Shown: positions 6,585-7,958 of the stretch, in pieces | How the letters are laid out: each line of letters opens with the position of its first letter | Position numbering within the stretch: the first letter of the stretch is position 1 | NCBI GenBank assembly: GCA_900557585.1 | Contig: USTJ01000025.1 | Span: forward strand, 1-7,958 | DNA: 7,958 nt | Direction: 5' to 3' | DNA from: an uncultured Eubacteriales bacterium | GTDB taxonomy: Bacteria > Bacillota > Clostridia > Christensenellales > UBA1242 | Program-made: the position numbers and the translations under genes | The notes under the pieces: model-generated | Told to the model about the DNA's origin: nothing | Databases searched by the model: none | Seen by the model: only the letters and a program-made list of their open reading frames with translations

Positions 6585-6702
6585 AAAATAATTTTTAACA
6601 AACAAAGTCCAAGAAAAACAATATTTTTGCGCGAAATTTCAAAAATTACTCTAAAAATTATAAAAGAAAACACACATTTTGCGGATTTTGTATTTTCATT
6701 AC

Positions 6703-6731
6703 TTTACTTTTTATATAATATTATATATAAT
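6703..6731 (+). promoter_or_regulatory. Putative sigma-A promoter for the cvpA-family gene
   Basis: TTTACT (6703-6708, four of six to TTGACA) is followed after exactly 17 bases by a perfect TATAAT (6726-6731). The start codon lies 26 bases beyond the -10, so the leader is short. A second TATAAT at 6714-6719 lacks a well-spaced -35. Confidence 0.55.
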
Positions 6732-6757
6732 GTAAATAGATAAAACCAAGGTATGTT

Positions 6758-7528
6758 ATGAACTGGATTGATGTTGGAATAATTGTAATTTTAATAGTGT
6801 TCATTGCAATAGGCTTCTGGAAAGGGCTTATCTTTTCTTTGCTTTCAGTTTTCAGCACATTTGTAAACTTTTGCATTTCAATTTTTCTTGCAAGACCAAT
6901 AACAAACCTTTTAAACAATTGGTTTGGAATGGAAGGCGCAATGTGTAAAGGTTTTATGTCAAAATTTTCAAGCGCCACCCCACTTTTTGACACAAACATG
7001 GTTGGCATGAGCAAAAGTGAAATTTCAAAACACGTGGCGCAAACACTTTCCGAGGGAAAAGTACCATTCAAAAAATTGCTCGGCGCAATGATTAAAATTT
7101 CACCCGAACAAATCGAAGCAAAAGAAACTTGCACTTTAAATGAAATCCTTTCAAAATCATTTTCAGCATTCTTTTCACTTATTATAGGCTTTGTAATCTC
7201 GTTTGCCATCATCTATCTTGTTTTATGGATAATCAGTCTTATAACCAAAAGAACCCGCGAAATTGACGGAATAAGAATAACCGACCGAATCCTTGGCGTT
7301 CTGTTCGGACTTGTAAAAGGGTTCTTGTTCATAGCCTTCCTCTTCTCTATCCTTTCATTCTTTAACGAAGACGGCTCCCTCAAATCTGTTTTCGACTATA
7401 TAAACCAATCTCAACTTGGAAGTTGGATATTCAATGTCGTCAAAGGAATAGTCGATAAATATCTAAACTTCAACGCCGTCGTCAAAGCCGTTCAAGAACA
7501 CAAAATGCTATTTCTGCAAATGATATAA
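6758..7528 (+). CDS. cvpA: CvpA-family membrane protein, enlarged
   Basis: CvpA proteins are small polytopic inner-membrane proteins named for colicin V production; their biochemical role is unsettled, with links to envelope stress. This one has 256 residues against about 160-180 for E. coli CvpA and B. subtilis YshB. The N-terminal segment NWIDVGIIVILIV...GFWKGL is typical. Predicted membrane segments are about 5-20, 26-45, 136-163 and 178-202. The family motif DRILGVLFGLVKG (176-188) opens the fourth. The extra length lies in a roughly 90-residue loop between segments 2 and 3 and a 50-residue C-terminal tail. By the positive-inside rule (basic WKG and TKRTR loops) both face outside, which is inference. 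AAGG (6748-6751) lies six bases before the ATG. It is a single-gene transcript with its own promoter and terminator. The symbol reflects family, not proven function. Confidence 0.85.
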   Translation: MNWIDVGIIVILIVFIAIGFWKGLIFSLLSVFSTFVNFCISIFLARPITNLLNNWFGMEGAMCKGFMSKFSSATPLFDTNMVGMSKSEISKHVAQTLSEGKVPFKKLLGAMIKISPEQIEAKETCTLNEILSKSFSAFFSLIIGFVISFAIIYLVLWIISLITKRTREIDGIRITDRILGVLFGLVKGFLFIAFLFSILSFFNEDGSLKSVFDYINQSQLGSWIFNVVKGIVDKYLNFNAVVKAVQEHKMLFLQMI

Positions 7529-7531
7529 AAT

Positions 7532-7580
7532 AAAATAACCAACAATACCAACATATGGTTTGTTGGTTATTTTTTTTACA
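7532..7580 (+). terminator. Intrinsic terminator of the cvpA-family gene
   Basis: A perfect 13-bp stem AAAATAACCAACA (7532-7544) / TGTTGGTTATTTT (7561-7573) starts four bases after the stop codon. Its 16-base loop can form a small inner ACCA/TGGT stem. A T-run continues to 7577. Confidence 0.9.
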
Positions 7581-7842
7581 AGAACCACAACAATTATCAC
7601 AAAACAAAATAAATTTATAAATAAAAATTTAAACAAAAAAATATATATACTAATGACTATAAAAAAACAACTAAAAAACAATAATAAACAACACAAAAAG
7701 TTTTCATAAAAAATACAAGTATTCACAAGAAAAATAACATTTTAAAAACATACAATGGTAAAAATATAAACATATAAACAACCAACAAACAAATAATTAT
7801 TAAAACATAAAAAACGTAAAATCAACAGCAAAAGTTCCAACG
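7581..7842. other. A-rich gene-free stretch
   Basis: The plus strand is very rich in A with scattered C and poor in G. No frame with a ribosome binding site was found. The only ATG frames on the plus strand are an 18-codon one near 7653 and a four-codon one near 7754, both without a binding site. The minus strand reads as long Phe/Ile/Leu runs, as expected from composition alone. No repeat array, tRNA or hairpin of note was seen. Confidence 0.5.
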
Positions 7843-7956
7843 TCAATACAAATAGATTGTAGTTACAACAGAAATAATTATTCCAATATAACACAAAATA
7901 ATAAAAGCGCAAGCAATATTCATGACAATTAAATACAAGTAAACAACCATAGTGTT
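7843..7956 (-). CDS. Possible end of a small hydrophobic protein, open at the right window edge
   Basis: A minus-strand frame is open from the edge to TGA at 7843-7845. From its first visible ATG (7948-7950) it gives 35 residues that are almost wholly hydrophobic, including FIILCYIGIIISVV, as in one or two membrane segments. No ribosome binding site can be judged because only eight bases precede the ATG. The frame may be the C-terminus of a longer gene beyond the window. It may also be chance, since A-rich DNA read in reverse tends to encode Phe, Ile, Leu and Val. No hairpin terminator follows it. Confidence 0.25.
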   Translation of the reverse strand, partial: NTMVVYLYLIVMNIACAFIILCYIGIIISVVTTIYLY

Positions 7957-7958
7957 TC

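Noticed and set aside
7508..7726. 72-codon hydrophobic minus-strand frame
   Set aside because: It runs through the cvpA terminator into the cvpA coding end. Its Phe/Leu/Ile content is what A-rich DNA gives when read in reverse, and no ribosome binding site was seen.
7857..7868. Inverted repeat TTGTAGTTACAA as a possible operator
   Set aside because: Five-base arms are short and common by chance, and no promoter or regulator gene is nearby.

Overview
The window is AT-rich, uses the standard code (TGA ends two genes) and carries strong AGGAG-type ribosome binding sites. A DUF1256/YyaC-family sporulation gene points to a low-GC, endospore-forming Firmicute, most likely a clostridial lineage (inference). 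No RNA gene, CRISPR array, insertion sequence or phage gene was seen.

Layout, left to right: (1) the 3' end of an ABC-type ATPase whose catalytic motifs have decayed; (2) a 32-codon basic peptide gene with an almost perfect forespore (sigma-G type) promoter and a strong ribosome binding site, ending at a hairpin terminator shared with the convergent gene; (3) uppP (undecaprenyl-diphosphate phosphatase) on the minus strand, divergent from (4) ychF on the plus strand. Two bases after the ychF stop lies a 16-base near-perfect parS site, followed by the ychF terminator. Then come (5) a roughly 280-base gene-free stretch, (6) a minus-strand ftsH operon in which ftsH is followed one base later by a small unknown membrane or lipoprotein gene, (7) a yyaC-like gene, also on the minus strand, (8) a divergent cvpA-family membrane protein gene with a strong terminator, and (9) an A-rich stretch with at most the end of a small hydrophobic reading frame at the right edge.

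The genes are mostly housekeeping: cell-wall lipid recycling (UppP), ribosome-associated nucleotide sensing (YchF) and membrane proteolysis (FtsH). A sporulation layer sits among them (YyaC-like protein, sigma-G-like peptide gene). In Bacillus subtilis, yyaC and the ychF orthologue (yyaF) lie beside soj/spo0J near the replication origin. A parS-like site next to ychF therefore suggests that this segment is origin-proximal and loaded by ParB/Spo0J. I see no clear novel multi-gene system. The most rewarding items are the parS site, the sigma-G peptide gene, the FtsH-coupled membrane protein and the decayed ABC ATPase.
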